DNA of 60,649 nt from positions 1 to 60,649 of the forward strand of contig JAEUQC010000117.1 in the NCBI GenBank assembly GCA_016789905.1, in the 5' to 3' direction. Positions 53,318 to 60,649 of the stretch are shown piece after piece. The notes beneath the pieces were generated by a model, which was not told where the DNA came from, did not search any database, and saw only the letters and a program-made list of their open reading frames with translations. The position numbers were made by a program, and so were the translations under genes. This stretch comes from Bryobacterales bacterium. Lineage in GTDB: Bacteria; Acidobacteriota; Terriglobia; Bryobacterales; Bryobacteraceae. Every line of letters begins with the position of its first letter. Position 1 is the stretch's first letter.

Positions 53318-54721
53318 ATGTCCTTCATCCACGACGATTTCCTCCTCCAGACCGCCGCCGCCCGCGATCTCTATCACACTTACGCCAAAGACGAGCCCAT
53401 CCTCGACTACCACTGCCACCTCCCTCCGCAGGACGTCGCCGCCAACCGTCGCTTCCGCAATCTCCACGAAATCTGGCTCGAAGGCGATCACTACAAGTGG
53501 CGCGCCATGCGTGCCAATGGCGTCCCCGAAGAACTCATCACCGGTTCCGCAAGCCCCAAGGAAAAGTTCCTCGCCTGGGCCAAAACTGTCCCCTACACTC
53601 TCCGCAATCCGCTCTACCATTGGACCCACCTCGAACTCCTCCGCTACTTCGACATTGCCGACACGCTCAACGAGCACTCCGCCGAGTCCATCTGGAATCG
53701 TGCCAACGAGCGCCTCGCCACCGATGAACTCTCCGCCCACGGCATCCTCGCCAAGTTCAAGGTGCGCGCCCTCTGCACCACCGACGACCCCACCGATTCG
53801 CTCGACGAACACAAACAAATCGCCGCTTCCGGTCTCGCCACCAAAGTGCTTCCCGCTTACCGTCCCGATAAGTTCCTCGCCGTCCACGATCCGGCCACTT
53901 TCAACGCCTTCACCGCCAGGCTCGAAGCCGCCGTCAACACGAACATCCGCGACTTCCAAAGCTTCCTCGACTCGCTGGCCACTCGCCACGATTTTTTCCA
54001 CTCCATGGGATCCCGGCTCTCTGACCACGGCCTCAACACCGCCTTTTCCGATCTCTGCTCCCACGACGACGCGGCCCACATCTTCGATCGAGCCCGCAAC
54101 GGGCAGGCTGCCGACTCGAATGAACACGCCCAATTCGGCAGCTACCTCATGCATTTCTTCGGCCGCCTCGATGCAGCCAAGGGCTGGACCAAACAGTTAC
54201 ACCTCGGCGCCCGCCGCGCCAATAACACCCGCATGTTTCGCCAGGTCGGCCCCGACACGGGCTTTGATTCTATCGGCGATTGGCCGCAAATCGACGCCGT
54301 TGCCCGCTACATGGATAACTTGGACCAGGCCGGCGCACTGCCAAAGATGATCCTGTATAACCTGAACCCGGCCGATAACTATGCCTTCGCCACCGTCATC
54401 GGCAACTTCCAGGGCGGTGCCGTCCCCGGCAAGATCCAGTTCGGCAGCGGATGGTGGTTCCTCGATCAGAAGGAAGCCATGGAAATGCAGATCAATGCAC
54501 TATCCAATTGCGGCCTTCTCTCGCGTTTTGTGGGCATGTTGACCGATTCCCGGTCCTTCCTCTCCTATCCCCGGCATGAGTACTTCCGCCGCACGCTCTG
54601 CAACTTGCTCGGCCGCGATATCGAAAACGGCGAATTGCCCAGGGATATGGAACTCGTCGGCGGAATGGTCCGCAATATCTGTTATGCAAACGCCGAAAGG
54701 TATTTTTCATTGCCGCTGTAA
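53318..54721 (+). CDS. uxaC: Uronate isomerase
   Basis: A 467-residue amidohydrolase-superfamily enzyme that isomerises D-galacturonate to tagaturonate and D-glucuronate to fructuronate. The metal site HxH is in ILDYHCHLPPQDVAANR. Other family blocks are LWLEGDHYKWRAMRANG-like (IWLEGDHYKWRAMRANG), WAKTVPYTLRNPLYHWTHLE, CTTDDPTDSL, LHLGARRANNTRMF and MLTDSRSFLSYPRHEYFRR. The length is typical. It lies 9 nt after the sulfatase, so the two may form a polysaccharide-use operon. uxaA is about 15 kb away on the other strand. Confidence 0.95.
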   Translation: MSFIHDDFLLQTAAARDLYHTYAKDEPILDYHCHLPPQDVAANRRFRNLHEIWLEGDHYKWRAMRANGVPEELITGSASPKEKFLAWAKTVPYTLRNPLYHWTHLELLRYFDIADTLNEHSAESIWNRANERLATDELSAHGILAKFKVRALCTTDDPTDSLDEHKQIAASGLATKVLPAYRPDKFLAVHDPATFNAFTARLEAAVNTNIRDFQSFLDSLATRHDFFHSMGSRLSDHGLNTAFSDLCSHDDAAHIFDRARNGQAADSNEHAQFGSYLMHFFGRLDAAKGWTKQLHLGARRANNTRMFRQVGPDTGFDSIGDWPQIDAVARYMDNLDQAGALPKMILYNLNPADNYAFATVIGNFQGGAVPGKIQFGSGWWFLDQKEAMEMQINALSNCGLLSRFVGMLTDSRSFLSYPRHEYFRRTLCNLLGRDIENGELPRDMELVGGMVRNICYANAERYFSLPL

Positions 54722-54765
54722 CCGGCCTCTTACCGCGCTGCGTCATCCCGATAAGATAGCTAAGG

Positions 54766-55583
54766 ATGCTGAATCCAGAAGCAATCGCGGCTAAATGCGC
54801 TGCAATCCCTCCCTTCCCGCAAGTAGCCTCGCAGGTTCTAGCGGCCCTTAAGGAGCCGAACGCGCCGATGGAGCGCGTCATCGGACTCGTGGAAAAGGAC
54901 ATCGCTCTCACCTCTGAGGTTTTAAAGGTCGCCAATTCGGGCCTCTACGGACGCTCCCGCAAAATTGGCTCTGTTCCTGCTGCCGTTCGCCTCCTTGGTG
55001 TGCAGTTGTTCTCCCAAATTGTGATGCGGACTTCCGTTAAGTCCTATCTCGGTGCCGCCATGCCCCAGGCGCAACTCAACCGCTGCTGGGCGCACTCCAT
55101 GGCCGCCGCTGAAATCAGCAAGATCCTGGCTCTTCGGGTCGACGTCCCAGCGGATACAGCCTACTCCGCCGGACTCCTGCACGATCTTGGCCGCTTTGGC
55201 CTCGCTCTCGCCATGCCCGCCAATATGCCAAGCTCGTTCGCCCTGAAGGCTACGTGGACGATGCTGACGCGGAAATACGTCATTTCGGCGTTAGCCACAC
55301 CGAGCTTGGCCGGATCCTCTCCGAAAGACTCGATCTCCCCGACGATATCCGCCTCGTCGTTGGACGCCACCACGATCGTCTCGATGCCGATGAAGGCGGT
55401 ACCCTCGCCATCGTCAATTCCGCTTGCGCCATGGCCAGCGCTCTCGGGTTTTCGGTCTCGGTTCCAGATCCGGCCTTAACTTGGGATCGCGTCATCGCCA
55501 ACACTCCGGCGGCCGTTAGAAATTCGATCGATCCCAATGCCGAGTTCTGGCAGACTGCCCTGCTGGAAGCCATCTCGGAATAG
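54766..55583 (+). pseudogene. HDOD-domain protein, frameshifted
   Basis: A HDOD protein interrupted by a frame change. The first frame (from 54766) gives the HDOD core (AAIPPFPQVASQVLAAL, VEKDIALTSEVLKVANSG, YSAGLLHDLGRFGLALA) and then turns to nonsense after NMPSS. The other frame picks up as GYVDDADAEIRHFGVSHTEL and runs to LLEAISE at 55583. A single C missing near 55228-55229 explains it. The repaired length (272 residues) matches the intact neighbour (273). HDOD domains act in signalling, often with cyclic-di-GMP. It may be a recent pseudogene or a sequencing error, since the rest of the frame is intact. Confidence 0.85.
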
Positions 55584-55634
55584 TCTCGCCAAAGAATCAA
55601 GGCTCCGCCCCGTCGGTCGATAAGGGATATAGCA

Positions 55635-56456
55635 ATGTCGAATCCCTCCGACATCACTACGGCGCTGTTGGCCATCCCGCCATTCCCGCAAATTGCCGCC
55701 GACGTCCTTCATGCCCTCAAGGACCCTTACGCCAATTCGCAGGCCATCGTTTCTTTGGTCGAAAAAGATGTCGCCCTTACGACGGCCGTCTTGAAACTGG
55801 CGAATTCCGGTCTCTACGGCCGCCGCCGCAGCGTCGCCTCCGTCCGTTCCGCCTTTCGCGCGCTCGGCTCCGAAGCGTTCGGAAAAGCAGCTTTCCGCAC
55901 CTCCATCAAAAACTACCTGGGCACCTCCATGCCCCTCGCCGACCTCAACAAGTGCTGGGCCCACTGTATCGCCTGTTCGGAGATCAGCAGGATCCTCGCC
56001 ACCGGCCTCAACCTCTCTCCGGATATCGCGCTTTCCGCCGGTCTCCTCCACGATCTTGGCCGTTTCGGCCTCGCCATTGCCGCTCCCCAGAAGCACAACC
56101 AACTCCTTTGCGGAGACCGGTATCTCGATGTCATCGATGCCGAGCGCGCCCTTTTCGGTATTGACCACACTGAGGCCGGCCGCCTTCTCGCCGAACAGTT
56201 CAATCTTCCCGACGATATCCAGGTTTGCGCCGGCCGCCATCACGACAACCTCAGCGGTGACGAACCGGACATCCTCTCCGTCGTCACCATCGCCTGCGCC
56301 ATTGCCAGCGCCATCGGCTTTCATGTCGTTTCCCCTTCTCTCTCCAAGTCCCTAGATGACGTCATCGCCTCCGCCCCCGCCTCGATGCGCGGCCGCATCT
56401 CCCCCGATGTCGACGCCTGGACTGCCATCCTCCTCAACGCCCTCGCCGCCTGCTAA
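55635..56456 (+). CDS. HDOD-domain signalling protein
   Basis: A 273-residue HDOD protein and intact tandem copy of the frameshifted gene just upstream. Shared blocks include AIPPFPQIAADVLHALKDP, VEKDVALTTAVLKLANSGLYGR, LNKCWAHCIACSEISRIL, SAGLLHDLGRFGLAIAAP and IDHTEAGRLLAEQFNLPDDI. An HD-like pair survives in LLHDLGRF, but the full metal-binding HD set of c-di-GMP phosphodiesterases is not clear, so it may be regulatory rather than enzymatic. It lies 51 nt after the first copy. No partner kinase or GGDEF gene is nearby. Confidence 0.9.
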   Translation: MSNPSDITTALLAIPPFPQIAADVLHALKDPYANSQAIVSLVEKDVALTTAVLKLANSGLYGRRRSVASVRSAFRALGSEAFGKAAFRTSIKNYLGTSMPLADLNKCWAHCIACSEISRILATGLNLSPDIALSAGLLHDLGRFGLAIAAPQKHNQLLCGDRYLDVIDAERALFGIDHTEAGRLLAEQFNLPDDIQVCAGRHHDNLSGDEPDILSVVTIACAIASAIGFHVVSPSLSKSLDDVIASAPASMRGRISPDVDAWTAILLNALAAC

Positions 56457-56510
56457 ACATTCTTCTCCAGTTATGTTTAACTTTCCACCCTGCTATCGTG
56501 TCTTATAGCC

Positions 56511-57329
56511 ATGCTCGCCGCTCTTCTCGCAGCACTCTTCGGCCTCCTCATTGGCAGTTTCCTGAATGCCTGCATCTTCCGCTTCCCTCGCGATATCACC
56601 ATTTGGGACCCGCCGCGCAGCTTCTGTCCGGCTTGCGAACACACCATCGCCTGGTACGATAACATCCCGGTCCTCAGCTTCCTCCTCCTCCGTGGAAAGT
56701 GCCGCCACTGCCAATTCGCCATCCCCATTCGCTATCTTCTGGTTGAAATACTTTGCAGCATAATGTACTTTGTAATTGTGCTCCGCTTCGGACCCACGCT
56801 CCTCGCCGCCAAACTCGCCCTCTTCGCCGCCATCAATCTCCAGTTGGTCGCCACCGATTTTGAGGAGCGAATCCTTCCCGACGAATTCACCCTCGGCGGC
56901 GTCATCGCCGGTCTGCTGCTCGCCTGGTTCCAGCCTTTGCCAGTCGCGTTTTCCTCTCTTCTGGTGCCTGCGGGTTCCCCGCTCGCCTTGCACTCGGTGG
57001 TTGAATCCGCTCTCGGCGCCGCCTTCGGCTACGGCGCCTTGTGGACCATCGCCGCGCTCTACCGCAAGTTCCGGGGGCAGGATGGCATGGGGATGGGCGA
57101 TTTCAAGATGGCCGCCATGATCGGCGCGTTTCTCGGTTTAATGCCCATGCTCTTCGCCGTCATGGTGGGTTCGATTATCGGCGCGGTCGCAGGTCTGGCC
57201 TACATTTTATGGGCCAAACAGGACGCCGCCAATTACGAAGTGCCCTTTGGCTCGGCCATGGGCATCGCCGCCGTTGGCGTGGCTTGGATGGAAGCGGTAC
57301 GAGGAGTGACCGATGCTGTTGTACACTGA
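56511..57329 (+). CDS. pilD: Type IV prepilin peptidase
   Basis: A 272-residue A24-family aspartic membrane peptidase that cleaves and methylates type IV prepilins or type II pseudopilins. The cytoplasmic zinc loop has two CxxC pairs (CPACEHTI and CRHCQF), needed for the methylase part. The two catalytic Asp residues are in ATDFEERILPDEFTL and in the GxGD motif GMGMGDFKMAAM. About eight hydrophobic segments are visible. No pilus gene is adjacent, so substrates lie elsewhere. uppS follows 12 nt downstream. Confidence 0.95.
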   Translation: MLAALLAALFGLLIGSFLNACIFRFPRDITIWDPPRSFCPACEHTIAWYDNIPVLSFLLLRGKCRHCQFAIPIRYLLVEILCSIMYFVIVLRFGPTLLAAKLALFAAINLQLVATDFEERILPDEFTLGGVIAGLLLAWFQPLPVAFSSLLVPAGSPLALHSVVESALGAAFGYGALWTIAALYRKFRGQDGMGMGDFKMAAMIGAFLGLMPMLFAVMVGSIIGAVAGLAYILWAKQDAANYEVPFGSAMGIAAVGVAWMEAVRGVTDAVVH

Positions 57330-57341
57330 GGAATTACGCCG

Positions 57342-58157
57342 ATGAAAGCCCTCTTGGAGAGTCTCGGTTCCAGTGATCCGGACCTGGCTCTGGCCCTGGC
57401 CATCGATCCCCAACGTCTGCCTGCCCATATCGCCGTAATTATGGACGGGAACGGCCGTTGGGCCAATCGCCGTCTGCTCCCGCGCGTTGCCGGGCACCAG
57501 GCCGGCATCCAGCCGGTCCGTAGCACGGTCGAAACCTGCGCCGCGCTGGGGTTGGAAGCGCTCACACTTTACGCTTTCTCGGTTGAAAACTGGAAGCGTC
57601 CTCGCACCGAAGTCGATACGCTGTGGAGCCTCCTTCGCGTCTATCTCCGCAAGGAACTGGCAACTCTCCAGAAAAACAACGTCCGGCTGAACGCCATTGG
57701 CAGACTAGAGTATCTCCCGGCCGCCGTTCGGGAAGAGCTCGACGGCACGATCCGCGCCACCGAGTCCAATACCGGCCTTCGCCTCAATCTCGCCATCAAC
57801 TATAGCGGCAAGGCCGAAATCGTCGACGCCGTCAATCAGTTGATCGCCGCCGCCCGCGAAACCGGCACGCTCGAATCGCTCCGCGTAACGGAAGAATCGC
57901 TCGCGGCCAACCTCTATACCGCCGGCCTTCCCGATCCGGATCTGCTCATCCGCACCTCCGGAGAACTGCGCGTTTCTAACTTCTTGCTCTGGCAAATCGC
58001 CTACGCCGAAATCTACGTCACGGAAACGTTTTGGCCCGATTTTAAACGGCGAGACCTTTTGGCCGCCATTCTCGATTACCAGAAACGCGAACGCCGGTTC
58101 GGCGGCTTGGGCGCCGTCGATAACCAACCGCTTGCGGAAGCGGTGCCCACCCGATGA
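57342..58157 (+). CDS. uppS: Undecaprenyl diphosphate synthase
   Basis: A 271-residue cis-prenyltransferase that extends farnesyl diphosphate to the C55 lipid carrier. The family signature is HIAVIMDGNGRWANRR, with catalytic Asp. Further blocks are GLEALTLYAFSVENWKRP, NLAINYSGKAEIVDAV, and the C-terminal LLIRTSGELRVSNFLLWQIAYAE. The N-terminus carries about 25 extra residues before the first motif. It overlaps cdsA by 4 nt (ATGA), the usual uppS-cdsA arrangement. UppP, which recycles its product, is at 6227. Confidence 0.97.
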   Translation: MKALLESLGSSDPDLALALAIDPQRLPAHIAVIMDGNGRWANRRLLPRVAGHQAGIQPVRSTVETCAALGLEALTLYAFSVENWKRPRTEVDTLWSLLRVYLRKELATLQKNNVRLNAIGRLEYLPAAVREELDGTIRATESNTGLRLNLAINYSGKAEIVDAVNQLIAAARETGTLESLRVTEESLAANLYTAGLPDPDLLIRTSGELRVSNFLLWQIAYAEIYVTETFWPDFKRRDLLAAILDYQKRERRFGGLGAVDNQPLAEAVPTR

Positions 58158-58930
58158 AGAGGGTCGTCACCTCACTTATCCTCATTCCCCTCATCACCTG
58201 GGTCGTTCTCTTCGCTCCCGATTTTGTTTTCACCGCCACGGTCTGCCTCTTCGCCGCCCTGTGTTGGATGGAATTTGCCGGCATCGCCTCTCACTATGGT
58301 GCCCGTTTCACCGCCCTTGCCGGCTGGATTCCCGGCCTCGCCTTTCTCTTGATGCAACGCGATGAGATTTTGCTCCTCATCGCCATTGTTCTCGCCGCGT
58401 TAGCCTTCTCTCTCCGCACCGCCGATCTCAAATTCGCCATCCCTTCCGCCGGTCTCTTCCTCCTCGGCCTTCTCTACACCTTCGGTGCCTGGCGCTCAGC
58501 CATTGCGCTCCACTTGCAAAGCCAGTACTGGCTGCTGTTCGCCCTCACCATCAATTGGGTCGGAGACACCGCCGCGTTTTATGTCGGGCGGTCTATCGGC
58601 AAGCACAAACTCGCCCCGGCCATCAGCCCCGGCAAAAGCTGGGAGGGCGCCATCGCCAGCGCCATCGGCGCCGGCGCCTTTGGCGTCTTCTTCCTCCGGT
58701 GGCTCCTGCCCGATGTGCCTTTGCCTGTCGCCTTGTTGCTGGCCATCGCCGGTAACGCCGCCGGCCAAGTTGGCGATCTCGCCGAGTCCGCCCTCAAACG
58801 CGGCGCCGGCGTCAAGGATTCCGGCACCACTCTCCCCGGCCACGGTGGCTGGCTCGATCGCCTCGATTCCAGCCTCTTTTCCATGCCGGTTGTCCATATC
58901 CTCATCCGCCTCTGTGGTTTGCCAACCTAG
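58154..58930 (+). CDS. cdsA: Phosphatidate cytidylyltransferase
   Basis: A 258-residue membrane enzyme that makes CDP-diacylglycerol for phospholipid synthesis. About seven hydrophobic segments precede the signature GDLAESALKRGAGVKDSGTT, which continues into LPGHGGWLDRLDS, the family's C-terminal motif. PGKSWEGAIASAIG is a second conserved block. It starts inside the uppS stop codon (ATGA). The downstream genes of the usual cluster (dxr, rseP) are not next; a regulator gene follows instead after 26 nt. Confidence 0.95.
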   Translation: MKRVVTSLILIPLITWVVLFAPDFVFTATVCLFAALCWMEFAGIASHYGARFTALAGWIPGLAFLLMQRDEILLLIAIVLAALAFSLRTADLKFAIPSAGLFLLGLLYTFGAWRSAIALHLQSQYWLLFALTINWVGDTAAFYVGRSIGKHKLAPAISPGKSWEGAIASAIGAGAFGVFFLRWLLPDVPLPVALLLAIAGNAAGQVGDLAESALKRGAGVKDSGTTLPGHGGWLDRLDSSLFSMPVVHILIRLCGLPT

Positions 58931-58956
58931 CCGTTTCCTGCTACGATTCGACGATC

Positions 58957-60606
58957 ATGTCGCTCTACTTCGGCGAGTTCAGGTTGCTTGTCGCCGATCG
59001 CCGCCTTTGGAATGGCGCCAATGAAGTGATGCTCGCCCCAAAGGCTTTCGACCTCTTGGTCTACCTCGCCCAGCACCCTGGCCAGGTCTGCAGCCGCGAC
59101 GAACTCTTCGCCGCCCTCTGGCCCAATACCTTCGTTGACGATCACGCCCTCTCCGTTCAAATCGCCGACATCCGCCGCGCTCTCGGCGATTCCCCCAAAA
59201 ATCCCCAATACATCGAAACCCGTTCCCGCCGCGGCTACTGTTTCGTCGCCACTCTCCGCAATGCGGGTTCTCCGCCACCCTCCGCGCCGCCCGCCCTCGC
59301 GCCCCCTCCTCCCAGCCCCGAAACCCGCTATGCCTCCACCGGAGACGTGAATATCGCCTATCAGGTCTTCGGCGATGGCCCTGTCGACCTCGTATTCGTC
59401 ATGGGCTGGGTCTCCCATCTCGAATACTTTTGGCGGGAACCGCGCTTTGCCGCCTTCCTCCGCCGCCTCGGCGCCATGTCCCGTGTCATTCTCTTCGATA
59501 AGCGCGGCACCGGCCTCTCCGATCGTGTGCCCCTCTCCCAGTTACCCACGCTCGAACAGCGCATGGATGATGTTCGCGCCGTCATGGAGGCCGTCGGCTC
59601 GCAGCGCGCCGTGCTCTGCGGCGTCTCCGAGGGTGGTCCCCTTTGCACTCTCTTCGCCGCCACCTACCCGGAAAAAACGCTCGGCCTCATCATGATCGGC
59701 AGCTACGCCCGCCGCCTTCGCGATGTCGATTATCCCTGGGGCCCCACTCGCGAGGATCGCGATCTCTACTGCCGCTATATCCGGGAAAACTGGGGCGGCC
59801 CTGTCGGCATTGAGGATCGTGCTCCGTCCCTTGCCAACGATCCGGCCTTTCGCGATTGGTGGGCCACCTATCTCCGCATGGGTGCCAGCCCCGGAGCCGC
59901 GGAAGCCCTTACCCGGATGAACGCCGATATCGACGTTCGCCCCATTCTGTCCTCCATCAGCGCCCGCACCCTTGTCCTCCACCGCCGCGACGACCGCTGC
60001 CTCCTGGCCGCCGAAGGCAAACTCATGGCCGACCGTATTCCCGGCGCCTCCTTTGTCGAACTCCCCGGTGCCGACCATCTTCCCTTCGTCGGCGACCAGG
60101 AAGGCATCTTCGCAGAAATCGACCGCTTCCTTGCCTCCAGTTCCCACTTCGTCGAACCCGAACGTTCGCTCGCCACCGTCCTCTGTGTCGAACTTCCCCC
60201 GTCCGATCTCGGCCGCCTGCAGATCCATCTTCGCCGCGAAATCGGCTGGTTCCGCGGCCGCCCCGCCAACCTATCCACGGGAGCCCCCCTTGCCACCTTC
60301 GATGGCCCCGCCCGCGCCATCCGCTGTGCCCATTCCATTGTCACCCATGCTGGCGGCTTCGGTGTCCGCCTCCGTGCGTCACTGCACACAGGCGAATGCG
60401 AGTTCACTGCGGATGGCGTCCCCTCCGGCCCTGCCGTCGATTTCGCCGCCCTCCTCCTCCCTCGCTCTCCGCTGCCCGGCGTTGTCGCCTCCCGCGTCGT
60501 CAAGGATCTCGTCGCCGGCTCCGGCATTCGCTTTTCCTCCGGCAGCCAGGTCTCCCTCCCCGGCCAACCCGACCCCATCGACCTCTTTGAAGTCACCGGC
60601 TGCTGA
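58957..60606 (+). CDS. Winged-helix regulator fused to alpha/beta hydrolase and degenerate class III cyclase
   Basis: A 549-residue fusion. Residues about 1-100 are an OmpR/CadC-type winged helix (MLAPKAFDLLVYLAQHPGQV, QYIETRSRRGYCFVA). A Pro-rich linker follows (105-122). Residues about 125-395 are an alpha/beta hydrolase with a nucleophile elbow CGVSEGG (Ser224), acid near Asp345/346 and His374 in GADHLPFVGD. Residues about 403-549 resemble class III nucleotide cyclases (TFDGPARAIRCA, LRASLHTGECEF, VVKDLVAGSGIRF), but the first metal Asp is Glu412 and the second metal site TGDG is changed to TGAP, so cyclase activity is unlikely. No membrane segment is seen, so it should be a soluble DNA-binding sensor. 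Confidence 0.88.
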   Translation: MSLYFGEFRLLVADRRLWNGANEVMLAPKAFDLLVYLAQHPGQVCSRDELFAALWPNTFVDDHALSVQIADIRRALGDSPKNPQYIETRSRRGYCFVATLRNAGSPPPSAPPALAPPPPSPETRYASTGDVNIAYQVFGDGPVDLVFVMGWVSHLEYFWREPRFAAFLRRLGAMSRVILFDKRGTGLSDRVPLSQLPTLEQRMDDVRAVMEAVGSQRAVLCGVSEGGPLCTLFAATYPEKTLGLIMIGSYARRLRDVDYPWGPTREDRDLYCRYIRENWGGPVGIEDRAPSLANDPAFRDWWATYLRMGASPGAAEALTRMNADIDVRPILSSISARTLVLHRRDDRCLLAAEGKLMADRIPGASFVELPGADHLPFVGDQEGIFAEIDRFLASSSHFVEPERSLATVLCVELPPSDLGRLQIHLRREIGWFRGRPANLSTGAPLATFDGPARAIRCAHSIVTHAGGFGVRLRASLHTGECEFTADGVPSGPAVDFAALLLPRSPLPGVVASRVVKDLVAGSGIRFSSGSQVSLPGQPDPIDLFEVTGC

Positions 60607-60649
60607 ACCACGCGGTTCATTTGTAACCCCGCCACAAGCCACTCGCCGG

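Noticed and set aside
54766..55583. Two separate genes at the first HDOD locus
   Set aside because: The second frame continues the domain exactly where the first stops matching, and together they give the length of the intact paralogue, so it is one frameshifted gene.

Overview
The window looks like about 60 kb of chromosome from an Acidobacteriota bacterium, most likely of the Solibacter/Bryobacter branch. Signs of this are the high GC content, a 1,211-residue Oar-type TonB-dependent receptor with an N-terminal carboxypeptidase-regulatory-like domain, DUF1080 (3-keto-disaccharide hydrolase) secreted proteins, an exosortase/EpsI pair, a CadC-type winged-helix fusion regulator, and bacillithiol-linked redox proteins (YtxJ, YpdA). 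The placement is inferred from gene content; no 16S rRNA gene is present. No tRNA, rRNA, CRISPR array, insertion sequence or prophage was recognised.

Layout. 0.3-7.1 kb: a secreted tail-fibre-like protein, then a minus-strand run of DinB, FtsK, a DUF1080 protein and UppP. 7.1-10.5 kb: pyruvate kinase, exosortase, EpsI and YtxJ. 10.8-14.4 kb: an outer-membrane-like protein and a second DUF1080 protein on the minus strand, then the coupled membrane trio DUF2157-DUF4401-GDYXXLXY. 14.6-20.1 kb (minus): a flotillin-like protein with a five-fold internal repeat, and the sdhCAB operon. 20.2-20.8 kb: a decayed PIN-domain toxin-antitoxin pair. 20.9-25.3 kb: carAB. 25.3-30.9 kb: pectate lyase, Kir-type potassium channel, yebC-ruvC, and a coupled pair ending in a TlpA-like thioredoxin protein. 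31-37.3 kb: deoB-tpiA, a terminator, a secreted (alpha/alpha)6-like protein, BON protein, PfpI protein, TIM-barrel isomerase and HAD hydrolase. 37.3-39.4 kb (minus): HIT-like protein and altronate dehydratase. 39.4-43.5 kb: a GT39 fusion, a selenocysteine-containing SelD and PyrF, all overlapping. 43.7-51.9 kb: TonB receptor, alaS, ypdA and a GT4 glycosyltransferase. 51.9-60.6 kb: sulfatase, uxaC, tandem HDOD genes (the first frameshifted), prepilin peptidase, uppS, cdsA, and a three-domain regulator.

How the genes fit together. Most are housekeeping: pyrimidine synthesis (carAB, pyrF), respiration (sdhCAB), envelope lipid carriers (uppP, uppS, cdsA), DNA processing (ftsK, ruvC), translation (alaS) and sugar phosphates (pyk, tpiA, deoB). 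A scattered pectin/uronate set (PL10 pectate lyase, uxaA, uxaC, sulfatase, TonB receptor, DUF1080) suggests a plant-polysaccharide-degrading heterotroph. SelD with an in-frame UGA implies a working selenium pathway elsewhere in the genome.

On the large scale, the + strand is G-rich up to about 36.6 kb and C-rich after about 37.3 kb, whichever way the genes point. This polarity is what is expected at a replication terminus, or at the edge of an inversion.
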